Below are positions 12,976 to 24,566 of a stretch of 64,000 nucleotides of DNA, one piece after another. The stretch spans positions 12,576,001 to 12,640,000 of the forward strand of contig NC_092563.1 of the NCBI RefSeq assembly GCF_037975245.1, read 5' to 3'. Position numbers and translations under genes: made by a program. The DNA comes from Apostichopus japonicus (lineage: Eukaryota > Echinodermata > Holothuroidea > Aspidochirotida > Stichopodidae). The notes below the pieces were generated by a model. The model ran no database searches. It was not told where the DNA came from and saw only the letters and a list, made by a program, of their open reading frames with translations. Positions within the stretch are counted from its first letter, which is position 1, and each line of letters begins with the position of its first letter.

Positions 12976-14141
12976 CTGGCCTCGACAAATACGGTCGCCA
13001 ACTCGCCAATGGCGAGTAGAATTTTGCGACTTGCGAGCAAATAATGCACTACGCTCGACATTTGACGAGTGGCTCATTCTTTCACTGACTTTATACGATA
13101 GGCTTACTATTAACTTGTGATCCAATCAAGAAAGGCCTATTGCCTATGTTACACATCACAGTAGTATTATCAAGTGCACTGTTACATGTAGGTCCTAAGA
13201 AACAGCTCTGTTCAACAGCTCGAAACTAATTTGGTACTAATCACTCAAACTAAATGATGCACGTTACCAAAATGGAAAACAACAAACTTCATTAAATGCT
13301 TAACGACAACTCAAACAGGGGTACCTTGTGTGTACGATCAGTACAAATGAAAACAGTGTTGTCAGTAGGTTAACCGCAATCGCGCAATAAGGCCTACCTG
13401 ACTAGAGACACTATAGTATCCATGAAGCAAGTCCAAATCGCATTTTTTGGTCAACGACCAATGCCAATGGGAGATAACTGTGTGAAATCGCTCACTATTT
13501 TTACGTACACTATGTACGGAGATTTTTCAGGCGCGGTGAATTTTTACGAAGTGTAGTGATACGAACTGAACTTTCAAGGGAACAAACGTAAAATCATAAT
13601 TTTGCCGAAATAACATTATATATCTCGAAATGAATAACAGGAAGTTTATTGGATTAATTTTAGTAAAAAGAAAATTGACAATTCTCGAGACCTGACCAAT
13701 GAAAGTCAGACACTCAGTAATCGATCGATAATAATAATGATTGTCAGTGCCAAGCGTTATCTTAACTTATTAACGATACTAACACATACACTGGTACAGT
13801 AGTCTGATGTCATGTCAAGTGAAAGTTACAGATTGTCAGCCATGCCATTGCTAATTTTTGTGTCCTAAACAATGCTAACAATGTTTCACCGTTTTATATT
13901 TTCACACATACCATGTATTAAACACTTTTGAACAACCACAATTTAAGTAGATCGTTTTTGCTGTAAACAACTAACGGTAACACTATACGGTGATATCCTA
14001 AGTTAGGCCATACCACCTAGGCTTATATCACACAAACAATTAGCGGGAAAAATTGGCGAATAAATTTAACGTTTTGGCGAGTAGAATTTTAGACTTGGTC
14101 GCCAGTTGGCGAGTAGTTTTAAAAAAATTTGTCGAGGCCTG
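12976..14141. mobile_element. Non-autonomous inverted-repeat DNA transposon, hAT-like ends
   Basis: The ends are inverted: the left end reads CTGGCCTCGACAAAT and the right end, complemented, CAGGCCTCGACAAAT (14 of 15 match). The flanking 8 bases are atttatat and atatatat, an imperfect 8-bp duplication within TA repeats. Just inside both ends sit copies of GGCGAGTAGAATTTT in the same orientation plus several TCGCC/GGCGA words, like subterminal transposase-binding sites. The 1166-bp interior has no long ORF, so it depends on a transposase elsewhere. CAGG-type ends and an 8-bp duplication fit the hAT superfamily, but that is tentative because the flank is a microsatellite. Confidence 0.75.
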
Positions 14142-14208
14142 ATATATATATATATATATATATTTCTATATATATATATATATATATAAATATATATACA
14201 TATATATG
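14142..14208. repeat. (TA)n microsatellite
   Basis: This interrupted TA repeat abuts the right end of the 12976-14141 element. With the left block it suggests that the element landed in, or carried along, a TA array. Confidence 0.85.
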
Positions 14209-16821
14209 TACATAATATATACAGACTCAGCTATCACCTTTTATGTCGTGTGAGAGAGGAATTTGTGCTAAAGAACAACTCCCTCAGCAGCTAAGAGAAA
14301 CGTTTCTCTAGATATGAAATTTCTTTGTAATCTCCATTAATACAGAATATATACATTGTAACAACAAAAGACAGAAGAAAACAAAACAAGTTGCTCAGTG
14401 ATATCATATTTAGACTTGCTCAAGTCTTCAGCCTTGTGTGACGAAACATTAAACCTGTGATATCTCCCAAATGGAACAAGACTTTTATTAGCTGTTTGGG
14501 AAAAGTTAACGTATTACAGATATCTCACATAGACTAGTTATGATAGTTGGAATTGTGTCATTTTTAAATAGTCTTGAAGATGCAACATTGGGCTACAAAC
14601 AAAACAAGGTTTCTATTAGCAGCTGATCAAGTTGTAATATATACTCACCTTTGTGCTGCTTGAGAATTTCATGTAAAATGATTTCAATTTTTTTTTTCCA
14701 GATAAAATAATAAAACCTTCAATGTTTGATTTTGATGATTAATATAGAACATTTTTAACAGAATACATGAAAATAAGCTACAACAATATAATGCATACAA
14801 AGAGTCCATGCCCAATATCTGAACATTCACAATTATGAATAAATATTTGTTAAAATATGAAAAACTGATGAAAACTGTGCATTAAATAAATAAAATTAAA
14901 TAAATAGTAATGATGTGACGACACAAAGGACTGTAAATTTACACACACTTCCCCGAAAATTCAGAAACATCAGTTATATTGTGGATGTTATTTGACAATG
15001 TAACTATAAGGATTTTCATCAAAAGTTGACAAAAGACCAAACATTAATGTTGAAAGTTCAACAATAAATGTGGAAATTTTGAGTGATAGTAATCTTTCTA
15101 TAGATATTCCTGTTTTCAAAATATGCAAAAATATGCATAAATATGCATACATATGCAAGGACAAATATATGAAAGTTTTGTACCCAAAACTATGTAATGC
15201 AACAGCCTTGTATATGTTCGACAAGACACATGTAATGACAGTAGCAACATTGATTACTAAACAAAAACGTAATCCATAGTTGCAAGCAAAATTTAAGATT
15301 GAAGGCAGAAATCGAAATCATCGATTATGCTATTAAAGAAAATCTTTCCAAAATGCGAGGAAATTTATGAAGTAAACAGAAAATTCATAAATAGGGCAAA
15401 ACAAGGAAAAATTCATACTATGAGGAAACCATAACACATCATTATCCTTAATTTTCATGAAAAATTTAAGTATAATGAGGTTTATAGAGACCATTGAGTT
15501 TTACCCCTGCATATACACTACCAGGCCTCTGCATGTGTGTATGGGTGTGTGTGTATGTGTGTATGTATGTGAAGCATAATGATTCCTAACATGTACATGA
15601 ATGCGCTCAGATACTCACCCCCTATTGGTGCCAAGGTGATCAAGTCCCACAAAAATGGATTGCAAATTAAACAAAAAGAGTTTGAAGAAGATAGCATGAT
15701 TAGTAATCGTTTCAGTTTCAAATCAAAACAATATAAATAATGAAATGATATTAGCTGTGATTTATGACCTTAAAGCAGAATTCTCTGATGGAAATTGATT
15801 TTTTATTTCCCCTAAATTCTATATCCAGGGTAACATTTGGCAGAACAAAAGGGGTTCTAAGAAGATTTCCAAATAAGTTAGCTTTATACGTCAGAATGAT
15901 CAATTAACTAAAGCATAAAGAGCATTCTATAGACCATTCATTTTCTTAATTTTATTTATGTTTTTATCCACAAAGATGAAAGCAATGTATTCAGAAAGAA
16001 GTGGAGATCTTCTTGTCTTGGACACAAGAATGATAAGACTTGGAGATACCATGACTAGCCTAGACTGGGCCTCATGATCTCCAGCAAATTCCTCAATCAG
16101 AGAAGGCTGCTTTAAAAATCAATGCACAAAAACAAGAATTTAGAAATGGTCATGCAAAAATGTAATGTTCGCTAAAAACATGCCAAATATTTGTTACAAG
16201 CTGTGAATTAAAACAATAGACACTTTGTGCTCTATTTCATGCATGTTAGTCAACTGAAAATCATTTAGTTCAATTAAGGTTGTTTCATAGGAAAGTTTTA
16301 TTTACTCATGACACAATCATTTCTTTAATTTCAAGCACAACAATGATTTTCATGATATTTGCATCATTGCGTACAGCATATTGGCCATATATTATCAGTG
16401 CAACTAATATTTTCCCTACCATGACAGGCACATAGTTATATGAATGTACTGTATGCTATTCTCGGTACAGATCTTATGATATAGACCAGCAGATTATTTC
16501 CATTTGACCATCCTTCTATCCCAATCAGTCATGCTAGTATCGATCAATATATTATTTACCTCAATCATGGCTAACTAGCTGTTACCCATTTATCATTGCA
16601 CTTTGCCAATCAAGGAATTAACCCCTCCCCCCCCCCCCCCCCCCGTATAACTAACTTGAAACCATTCAGCACTATACCCTTTCGACCCCTTTGTACTTTC
16701 CCCGTTTCCTGTGCCTAGCATCCTTTCCCTTCTGAAATTGGTCCTACTGTACCAGGGGCCACTCCCTGCATGATCAGGATTAAGTATTAAAAGAAACTGA
16801 AAAAATGTATTAATTTAAAAC
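14209..16821. other. Non-coding DNA with simple repeats
   Basis: This region holds a TG/TATG microsatellite near 15535-15574, an atatgcata-like cluster near 15120-15155 and an 18-base C run at 16627-16644. A splice-like pair on minus near 14650-14690 was not accepted. No gene supported. Confidence 0.5.
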
Positions 16822-16929
16822 AAAAATCAAACAAAAAGAAAATAAAACACTTTTTAATTTTAAACGTTCATCAGTAAAAATCAAACAAAAAGAAAATAAA
16901 ACACTTTTGAATTTTAAACGTTCATCAGT
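16822..16929. repeat. 54-bp tandem duplication
   Basis: Two 54-base copies beginning aaaaatcaaacaaaaagaaa and ending acgttcatcagt differ by about one base. This is a recent tandem duplication with no coding content. Confidence 0.9.
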
Positions 16930-17341
16930 ATTGACCCCAAATATGCTAGAAAAGTCCAACAATGGTCACCACTGCTCATATTTCAACAGGCAATTAACTG
17001 CCACTCTCGAAGTATTTGCCTTAGTGAGAGAGCAAAAATGTCTATATCGGACACTCCTCAATGACTGGCAATAAATTGGAAGAGTCAGCACCTCAAAAAC
17101 GACATTTGAAAACCTTTTAGGAAATTTTAGCAATCTAAACTTTGGGGGCATTACTGCTGACCAAAACATAAAATAAGAAAAATGTGCCAAAGTAGCAAAC
17201 TTTACAAAAGCACTGATGGAATATTATTAAAAGAAACTGCAGCTGTTAATGAGAACAACCAAATGAAATAGAAGCTTTGGTCTAATTATTCTGTAAAAGA
17301 ACACAGTTACTAATGGTGGCACAAGAGATTGATATACTCAC

Positions 17342-17353
17342 AGAAATGAAGTC
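17342..17353 (-). CDS. 12-base microexon encoding DFIS (SOWAH-like ankyrin block)
   Basis: On the minus strand a strong pyrimidine-rich acceptor (tttctttcatcgctgtctgc, then tccgaccaatcag) is followed by exactly 12 bases, GACTTCATTTCT, then the donor gtgagt. The 12 bases encode Asp-Phe-Ile-Ser in phase 0-0. In SOWAH proteins the residues right after the Arg that ends the 32975-33076 exon are DF(I/V)(S/T), followed by Gly-x-Thr. The fit in residue identity, phase, strand and order makes chance unlikely. No ankyrin exon starting Gly-(Phe/Tyr)-Thr-Ala-Leu-His-Trp was found to the left, so the next exon may be outside the window. Confidence 0.5.
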
Positions 17354-18442
17354 CTGATTGGTCGGAGCAGACAGCGATGAAAGAAAAACAGAAAGAAATG
17401 AAAAAATAAAATATTTTATGCCAATATTAAAATACTATATAATATAAAAGAAATGCAAAGAAATGCCACCAAAAAAATATTACCTATGTTTGTCTTTTTT
17501 TGTTTCTGTCTTTTTGAAACTAAAACACAGAAAAGTAGTTTTTGTAGTCATTTTGACTATGAGGTACGAATGCAAAAGATGTTGCTCAATTAATCGTTAC
17601 AACTCAAAATGGACCAAAGAAATTTCAATCAAAAAGTTGCATTTTTCATGACATCTAACAGAAAGGAATAAAATATGTAAAATTTAACCAATACAAACTA
17701 GTTAATGTTCTAAACGTTGGTAATACAGGGACTACAAGTTTCTGCATCATGTGGTTATATAACAGATATGATACACGTACATCCAGAAATACTCTCAGCC
17801 ATCTGTCTGTCATCCCTACAGGCAAACCTCTCATCCCATCCCAACCTCCCCTGTTATGTTTGGCCTCTCTTTATTCTGAATTAGTCAATTATTGATGTGC
17901 ATGGTTTATATCTTCCAGTATTTTTCTATCCTCATCAGAGACAACTGTATCTTCTAGCTTCTTCTCTTTTTTTTCAATGCCATTTCCTTTTTTGAGTTAA
18001 ATGATCTACATTACTATGTAAATTGATAAATCTTCCCAAACTTTCCACAAATGGTTTAGTTTTTTCTGTTTGCTCAGCCATGTCAATCCATTCATACTTT
18101 CAAGAACCCTTTCTGTGAAATCAAATTAATTGAAAAGGAAATAAACAAGTTGGGATCAGAAGCCAGCGGATAATTTGATAGATTGACCACTTTCATTGTG
18201 TGGATAATGCCAAAACGCCACCATCCCAATATGCTGACAGCATCATTTCACCTATTAACATGATAGCAGCTCACTACTGTAAATCTCTTCTTTGTACAGG
18301 TTTTGGGCAGCCTAGTAACGTTTGGTGAGATGAAGGGTCTGTGAGGTGACTTCCTGGTCTGTTGCCATCAGTAGGGGGTATGAAGATCCCTGCTACTACT
18401 CAGGAACTCAGGGAATAAATTAATTGATCCAGCATCCCAACA
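17354..18442. other. Intron of the SOWAH-like gene, no features
   Basis: This lies directly upstream (minus strand) of the DFIS microexon; its first bases are the pyrimidine-rich acceptor tract. The rest is unique AT-rich sequence without exons or repeats that I can identify. Confidence 0.45.
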
Positions 18443-18590
18443 TGCTATGCAAATTGGGCAAACTGCTATACAAGTGAAAAGAGGTGTAGCAGGTTTTTGT
18501 ACACAGGTACCTTAGTACTTTGTAAAGGAAATGTTCACAGCCTTCAAAAGTGCTATACAAAATTGGATCACTTCATCATTCCCTGCTAAT
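18443..18590. repeat. Dispersed repeat copy A
   Basis: Words in order (tgctatgcaaa, gcaaactgctat, tttttgtacaca, tagtactttgt, gtgctatacaaaattgga, ttccctg) match those at 45949-46098 in the same order and spacing with many substitutions. The two segments belong to one old interspersed family on the plus strand. No terminal repeats or tRNA-like head were found, so the class is unknown. Confidence 0.55.
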
Positions 18591-18894
18591 GGGCAGAAGG
18601 TCAATCCCCCTCCTCCTCCCCTCTCCTCCCAGACCCACAGCTCCTTTTCAGGGCTACATGGCTCAATTACAGATAGCTGTTCTCAGGTTTTAACAGGCAT
18701 GGTAATGACATGTTCCTTTTAGGGTATCTTTCATCATTGCATGGGGTGCAGGTATAACTGCAAGCAGGTATCCAACTTAAAATCCACACCAAATGATGTG
18801 GATCTAGCAGTTTTAATCAATGCATTTGTGGTTACCATCAGCTGTGTGGGCAGACTTACATTATGAGCACAATATCCCAAGTGCAAGGTCCTGA

Positions 18895-19440
18895 GTACGA
18901 GTACGAAGCCATGCATATGAGTACAAGTACATAACTTTTATTTTTCCTGAGTATGAGTATGCAGCTGTACATAGCAATGCGTACGAGTACAAGTACATTA
19001 TTTTTAATTTTGCTAACTACGAGTACGAGACCACGAGTATGACTACAAGACCACAAGCACTGGTACAAGACCATGAGACCATGACTACAAGAACACGACT
19101 ACAAGACCACAAGACACGAGTACGAGACCACAAGTAAGAGTACGAAACCACGAGTAAGAGTACGAGACCACGAGCAAGGGTACGAGACCACGAGTACGGG
19201 TACGAGACCATGAGCATGACTACAAGACCACAAGTACGGGTACAAGACCACTAGTATGAAACCACGAGTACGGGTATGAGACCACGACTACAAGACCACG
19301 AGCACACGGGTACATGACCATGAGACCACAAGTACGAAAACCACGAGTACTAACCACGAGTACAAGACCATGAGTACGGGCGGGTACGAGACCACGAGTG
19401 CGAGACCACGAGTACGAGACCACGAGTACCAAACCATGGT
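18895..19440. repeat. Degenerate minisatellite of GAGTACGAGACCAC words
   Basis: About 0.5 kb is built from variants of acgagtacgagaccacgagt. Local periods are about 14 and 20 bases, and units vary by transitions (cac/cat, gag/aag). ORFs across it reading VVSYSYSWSRT-type peptides are repeat artefacts. The divergence between units suggests an older array than the 24-bp or 96-bp ones. Confidence 0.85.
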
Positions 19441-22400
19441 TTAACACAGATAATGTATCAGAATGGACAGTTACATATGACCTATCACTTTTATCTTACG
19501 GTCAACTGAGCCTTGAAACTTCTGAATGATTATTTGTACCACTTGTTCAGCAACTTCCATCACTGAAAATAAGGTTTTAAAATTTCTGATAGGTGTTGGT
19601 TGAAACTATAGATCAGGCAATGTAATACCATTGGACCATCCAAGGGGTTAATAAAGGAAAGTAACACGAATGATGGTAATAAAGAATGATGACTTTTGAA
19701 CATTTCTATAAAGAAACAGATGATCTAGATCTTCAGTTCACCTACCATCTATCAATCTTTCTTGAATTAATTCTATTCGTGGTGTAATTCAAATGCTAGG
19801 AAACCTAAAAAAGCTAATGAAATATTTATCTAGTCATGATATTGAGACCATCAAGATCAAGAATTTATTCGGATCATCTTTTGCCTGTTTATTATCGTTG
19901 AATTTTTCATGCTTTCTGAACAAAATAATCAAATGGAGGGTGTAAATCTACCACATCCCATTACCATCACCTTTCTTTACCAATCATTGGCATTTTTTTG
20001 TTTTTTTAATATAGATTTTAAGAAGCCTTAACAAACCAAGCAGAATACCAAATCTTAAATCAGTTCTGAAGTTCATGAACGATCTGTTAAGCTCCTTGAG
20101 ATATATGACAAAGTACAGTCACTCGGCTGAAGCGTACGACCCCTGGGGACGACTCCTGACTTCTTGTTTGTTTGTGGTAATTCGTGTGTTCAACAACTGG
20201 AAAACATTTGCTGACTCACAAGAAAATTGGTTCTATATCATAGCGCGCTCCGGCAGTACCTACACCTGTTGTTGTGCCTGCCTCTCGTACCCGGGTTTCC
20301 TTAATCGTTCGAGCCCCGGCCCAGAGCGCAAATGAATTTCTAACTTGATTAAACCAATTGGGTTTTGAGCTGATCTTGGGTAGGTAGAATCGAGCTTGAT
20401 TTCCCAAGAGAGCTTAGTTGGAAGTAATATATCAGAGGAGAGGAGGTGTTTTCCTAAGCAGGATTAGGTACGTCTACTCCTAAGCGAATCGCGAAATTTT
20501 ATCAACTCATTTGTAGCATTTGATTTCCCCATGGTCGAGAGGAGGGGATTTGGAAACATGAGCACGCCAAGCCCGACAAAAGTCGGAAGATCTGGTGTGC
20601 CTGGCAGGCAGTCTGATGTCAACACAGGCTCTTTGCATCCCTGACCAAGGCTGCGACATGCCAATTATCATGTAAGCACACACTGGAAAATTGTCCGACT
20701 ACGTAGTCACCAAGAGCCTTGTAACAATGTGGATGAAACATGGAGCCCCTGCAATGTGACAAGTGAGGTGTTACAGACTGCAAAAACCAGAAAATTGCAA
20801 TATTTTTCTTCCTAAAAGCCAGTAAGTGATTAGCACATTGGATTTTGAAAGGGGAATGGAGCAGTCTCTGAGACAATGGTTTGATATAATGAACGGCAAC
20901 TGCCTCTGCAAATTACCAGAAAATAAACTTTACTTCAGTTGATCAAACATGGAAACGTGGTAGATAAATCAACTCATTAGGAGAGAAGAGAACAGTGTGA
21001 GTAATCAGCAGGTGTCAAACAGAATGGGAAAAGAGGGCGGCAGTTTAATGGATTTTATGCTCTCCAAAATTGTTAACAATTTTATCTAATGAAAAACTTT
21101 ATGCTACAAAAGAGGTTAAAGGGAAATTTGGTGAGAATTTTTATCTGAAAATTGCTGTAGTGAGATAATGAACAAGAAATGAAGGAGTAAAAGTTGACAT
21201 GGCTGTTTAATTTCTTCTTTTATTGGAAGGGGGGGTGGGGATGAGGAGGGGGGAGATAGAAGTTAAGAAAACTGTACATAGGCATATGATTTACTAGGAA
21301 AGTTTAGATTGGATAATATCAACTTAATAATTACACTAATATAACTTTCATCTAGATGCGAGGTACAATAACTTGTGGTGTCACACATGTCTGTGCTGAG
21401 GTTAGCCATTCCTAACTTGATGGAAATCTCTACTATCCATTTATTCTTCTTGGGGGGGGAGGGATTGGGGGTTGGTAAGGGGTCGAGGGAAGGGAGACCT
21501 GCACTACATACCAGCAGCAATATCTTGCACACTGACCGAGTGTCAACAAATCTGATGGTGCTCCTTCTAGCTTCCGAAAAAATCACACAAATGAAAACAG
21601 ACTCAACTTGGCAGATTGAGAAAGTTGTCCAATCATTGCATCACCGTTATTCATTTATTTGGGTCAATTGCCTAGACCCTTTTTGCATACGTAATAACTA
21701 TGACTATTCAAAAGGTTAGTTCCAATTATGAACATAATAGTATAAAAAATATCAGATAATTATCTTCTACATCTAATTAAACTGAGATTAAGTAGTGTCT
21801 TGACTAAGCAGCTTAAATTAAATCACTAAGAAATGTTGTCGATAATCTTGGGACTAAAACACCTGATACGGGTGTGCTACAAAGCGATACAAGTTGATTC
21901 AATTTTATAACCATTTCATAACGATGCTTATATAACCTGTGAGCAAACATAATTATACCAATGCAATCTTCACCCTTCTCTCCCCCTCCCTCTCCCTTAA
22001 CTTCTTCACCTGTTCCCATGCACAAAAAGTCAGTAATAAACCTTTGATCTCTTTTCAAGGTGGTTGGGCAGTGGTATCTATTGAACAGGACAATACCTCA
22101 AACTTTGCAGGCAAAATTAGAAAGCTTTCATATGATGAACGCTTAAGGAAAAGACACCTGTATGTCCTATTTTGTCACAATTTGACAGCAATCTGGACAA
22201 ACTTCTGAAACCCTTGTCCTAATAATTTGGGGCATTTTAATTACTTCGTTTTTACTACTACCACCAACAACATGATTGCTCCCACCCCACCCACCCACCC
22301 CCCTTTCCAATCCTGTTGAAAATTTGCATTGGTTCCTATATGACCTTGCTAATATTTTGGGATCATGGTTAATATTCATGCAGTTCTATCATTTTGTTTT

Positions 22401-24474
22401 AAATAGATATTTTAATTTCCTTTCCAGAAAAGTCCCAATTCATACCCTTAGCAAAATGTCTACATCTTCCACATAAACTACTGTTGGTCACTTAATTTCC
22501 TTTAGGCGTCTCTAGTGCAATAACTCAGAGTGTGCAGCTAAACTTCAAATTCCAACTGAAATGATAATTGATTTAATTTTGCAGTAAAAACTATCTACTT
22601 CATGATTCAAAGTTAATAGAATTACACGCAACTCTCAGCTTGCAGGATGATCCAATCTTAGACAAGATGACATAATGAAGTGTTGGTATTGCCAGGGAAT
22701 AAATGCTGAGTATAAGGCTCGAGTACAACATGTGCAGCAACCAATCACAAACTTGTTTTAATTAGTTAATTGATTATTATGAATATGAAAGGAGCCATTT
22801 TCGTACATCCAACTCTTTGTTTAAACAGTTGATGACCGATCTTAGAGCCAATTTTCAGTGACACCCTTAGTTAGAGTGGTGTCATTTGCTTGATTGGCAG
22901 GACCCCTCATGCCCTGGGGTGTCACCAAAGTCATCTAAATCCCACAAATGCCTGAACACGTTGGTGTTAAGCCTTGTGAATGGAGGGAGGCAAAGAAAAA
23001 AAAAATTAATCTAATTTTGGAAATATCAGTTTAGGGAAGCAGCTATCCCGATAGCCGCGGGCTGTTTTCATTAATTGCACAGATAACACTGTCATTGTAG
23101 CAAGAACGGCTGGCGCAGCAAGCACGGTGCTTTATGCTGTAGCCACATGAAGGGTATCGATCAGGTAATTCTGATTGCATTCAGGCTGGAAGATCATGAA
23201 ACGCTGGAGATGATATCTGCTATGAGATTGAAAGAGTTTTCTCCACCAACGTAAACATCCACTTTGGTGTGTTCTGTAAGGTGTTTAATCATCGATTGAT
23301 AATCTATCCGTGATGGGGGGGGGGGGGGGGAGAGAGCGAGAGCAAAAAAACAACAACAAAAGAAACTCAAGCAGGCCCTACCGTATTTATCGAAGAGAAG
23401 AAGGAATAAAATGCTGCGACATAAATCGGGGAAGTATTTAACAAGATCACAGGGCTATGAATCTCTAATTTGTAGAATATCCTTAGGGCCTTTAATCTGA
23501 TTTCCCCCGAGACAAATTCGGAGCAAAAAAATCGAAGAGCAATTGTTGCTCGCTCAAGAACAAAATCACTTCTCACACTCGGCTGCAATCGGCACCTAAT
23601 TCTCAACCCATTTGATTACACTCTTCTGCTCCTAATCTGTTAAATTCAATCAGATCTATAGCAGAGAAATAATCTACTATACCATATGTGGCCGTCAACA
23701 AACGGCAACGCCAGGGGGGCCTCGGCTCTGTATTAGCGCTACTTCATAAATTAACTTGATACTAATTTGTTTAGTTTTTCTCCTCTCCACTCACTTTCCT
23801 GAAACCCTCGAGGCGGCCAGAGGAATGTGCCAATCTATTTCTACCTTTAAAAAATCGGCAGCCAATCTGACATTTGATAAGAACAATTTAGTCTCATTAA
23901 ATTTCAATTTTATGGGTAACTTTTCCCTCATGATGGGGGGATGCTTTGATAGTTAAATTATGCCATTATTGGACGTCATGAATACATATCAGGCAGTGAT
24001 TTCATTTCACAGTTAACAGCCGAGTGACTCGAATCTATTAATTCGCCGTGCAGTTTGCGAGAACATGAAAGACATACATAATTGTTTTGAAAAGTGACTT
24101 TTGTAATAAAATGATATGAATTAAAAAAAGGTAAGAGAATTGAGCAAAGTTGTGCCCACTAAGCCAGATCACATAATAATACAGTCTCACATGTACAGTA
24201 TACATATACTGTATTAGTACTACAGCAGTAGGTAAACCACTATCACTGTTGTTCGTATGAAATTACTACAATTTATTTCGAGATAATTATAGAAACAGAG
24301 CTATCAGAAATTCACTCGCAGAATGGGGACACTTCATTGTTAGAGAAATAGCTCAGGCACTTTATCTCCATTGTTCTCTTCACCCAGGTGAATAATTAGG
24401 GACCTGACAGTTAAACTGTAAATTGGGCGCTGATTAGCTGCTGCTATGTTAAGTTTGACAGGTTATCATTGACC
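19441..24474. other. Intronic or intergenic DNA, no clear genes
   Basis: Contains G runs (21229-21256, 21453-21490, 23316-23330) and a C-rich patch near 22280-22310. The stretch 23040-24090 is less repetitive and richer in CpG than its surroundings and could be a conserved non-coding region, but no motif proves it. No exon accepted. Confidence 0.4.
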
Positions 24475-24566
24475 AGGGTAATATTGTGATGCGCCTTGAG
24501 CACCATTATCGGTGGATATGTCTGCGCTTTATAAATCCTTATTATTATTATTATTAATATTATTCA
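24475..24566 (+). mobile_element. SINE/LINE 3' tail remnant with ATT repeats
   Basis: The sequence gatgcgccttgagcacc, then gcgctttataaatcctta and (ATT)n matches the widespread 3' end of SINEs and their partner LINEs in animals (CGCCTTGAG ... GCGCTATATAAAT followed by a trinucleotide tail). Only the tail is present; the 5' part was not found. A shorter reverse-strand relative (catatttatatagcgcataa) lies near 39218. Confidence 0.6.

Noticed and set aside
14650-14720. Minus segment ending IEIILHEILKQHK before gtgagt
   Set aside because: No acceptor fits the open frame in phase with the DFIS microexon; A-rich tract inflates Lys.
18856-19447. Minus-strand ORFs rich in SYSWSRTRGLV
   Set aside because: Translation of a degenerate minisatellite; no splice sites or known domain.
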